Source: Holosporales bacterium
Lineage (GTDB): Bacteria; Pseudomonadota; Alphaproteobacteria; RUG11792
Length of the DNA stretch: 5,720 bases
Direction: 5' to 3'
Assembly (NCBI GenBank): GCA_031263345.1
Contig: JAISFY010000056.1
Coordinates: 1 to 5,720, forward strand
Shown: positions 5,418 through 5,720 of the stretch, piece by piece
Layout: each line of letters begins with the position of its first letter
Numbering within the stretch: the first letter of the stretch is position 1
Made by a program: the position numbers and the translations under genes
Notes under the pieces: model-generated
The model's database searches: none
Told to the model about the DNA's origin: nothing
The model's input: the letters and a program-made list of their open reading frames with translations, nothing else

Positions 5418-5720
5418 ATGTTTTCGCTGAGTGGGTATAGGGTTTTAATCACGGGGGGGAGCGGATCGATTGGCCGAGCTATCGCGATTGCGATGGCTTC
5501 TAATGGAGCTGAAGTTGTAATTTCTGGGACGCGGGAGGCCGCTCTCAAGAAGGTCACTGATGAAATTAGAGAGCTGACTGGAAAAAGGGCTCTATTTTTG
5601 CAGTGTGACTTAACTGTCTCAGATAAGGCGAAAGAGCTAATAAAAAAATTTGAGAATGAACTCGGGTCGATTGATGTATTGGTTAATAACGCTGGAATTA
5701 ATAGAGATTCTCTGTTTTCC
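5418..5720 (+). CDS. fabG: 3-oxoacyl-ACP reductase FabG, N-terminal part
   Basis: Partial gene cut by the right edge; 101 codons are visible of a family usually near 245. It encodes a short-chain dehydrogenase/reductase that reduces 3-oxoacyl-ACP with NADPH in the elongation cycle. The Rossmann start reads VLITGGSGSIGRAIA with the nucleotide-binding TGGSGSIG at residues 12-19. A CDLTV segment follows (the Asp near the adenine), then NNAGINRDSLF with NNAG at 90-93. The NNAG-I-x-RD pattern is typical of FabG proper within this large family. The catalytic Ser-Tyr-Lys region lies beyond the window. The start is ATG 5418 with a G-rich GGGGTGG upstream (around 5400), a somewhat distant ribosome binding site. 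Position directly after fabD supports the call. Confidence 0.92.
   Translation, partial: MFSLSGYRVLITGGSGSIGRAIAIAMASNGAEVVISGTREAALKKVTDEIRELTGKRALFLQCDLTVSDKAKELIKKFENELGSIDVLVNNAGINRDSLFS

Overview
The window is an ordinary-looking stretch of housekeeping DNA from an AT-rich Gram-negative bacterium, most likely an alphaproteobacterium. The FtsY is short and lacks a long acidic N-terminal domain. truB lies next to rpsO, and fabD is followed by fabG. The window also has a BioY biotin importer and an SLC1-type symporter but no biotin synthesis genes, which fits a host-associated lineage such as Rickettsiales or Holosporales. The lineage is an inference from gene content, not from a marker comparison. 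The standard genetic code applies: Trp is encoded by TGG and no TGA falls inside a gene.

Layout. The 5' end of a putative lytic transglycosylase lipoprotein lies on the minus strand (1-278) and runs off the left edge. A divergent, AT-rich intergenic region follows (279-567). It holds a good plus-strand promoter candidate with an extended -10 element just upstream of ftsY. From 568 to the right edge every gene is on the plus strand and tightly packed: ftsY (568-1413), a dicarboxylate/amino acid:cation symporter homologue (1424-2659), bioY (2656-3183), truB (3231-4118), rpsO (4146-4415), fabD (4444-5400) and the first 101 codons of fabG (5418 onward). Gaps are 47 bases or less, two junctions overlap or nearly overlap, and no convincing terminator was seen. 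The block could be one long transcript from the ftsY promoter, though internal promoters cannot be excluded. Three of the seven plus-strand genes start with GTG (bioY, truB, fabD).

How the genes fit together. FtsY docks ribosomes at the inner membrane. The next two genes encode inner-membrane transporters, one for an organic solute and one for biotin. TruB and S15 serve the translation apparatus. FabD and FabG start and extend fatty acids. Biotin is the cofactor of acetyl-CoA carboxylase, which makes the malonyl-CoA that FabD uses, so biotin import and fatty acid synthesis are metabolically linked here.

No mobile element, CRISPR array, RNA gene or evidently new system was seen. The points most worth a second look are the altered substrate and cation site of the symporter, a 15-codon ORF bridging bioY and truB in the truB frame, the rearranged truB-rpsO neighbourhood lacking rbfA and pnp, and an apparent excess of ATCGAT palindromes.
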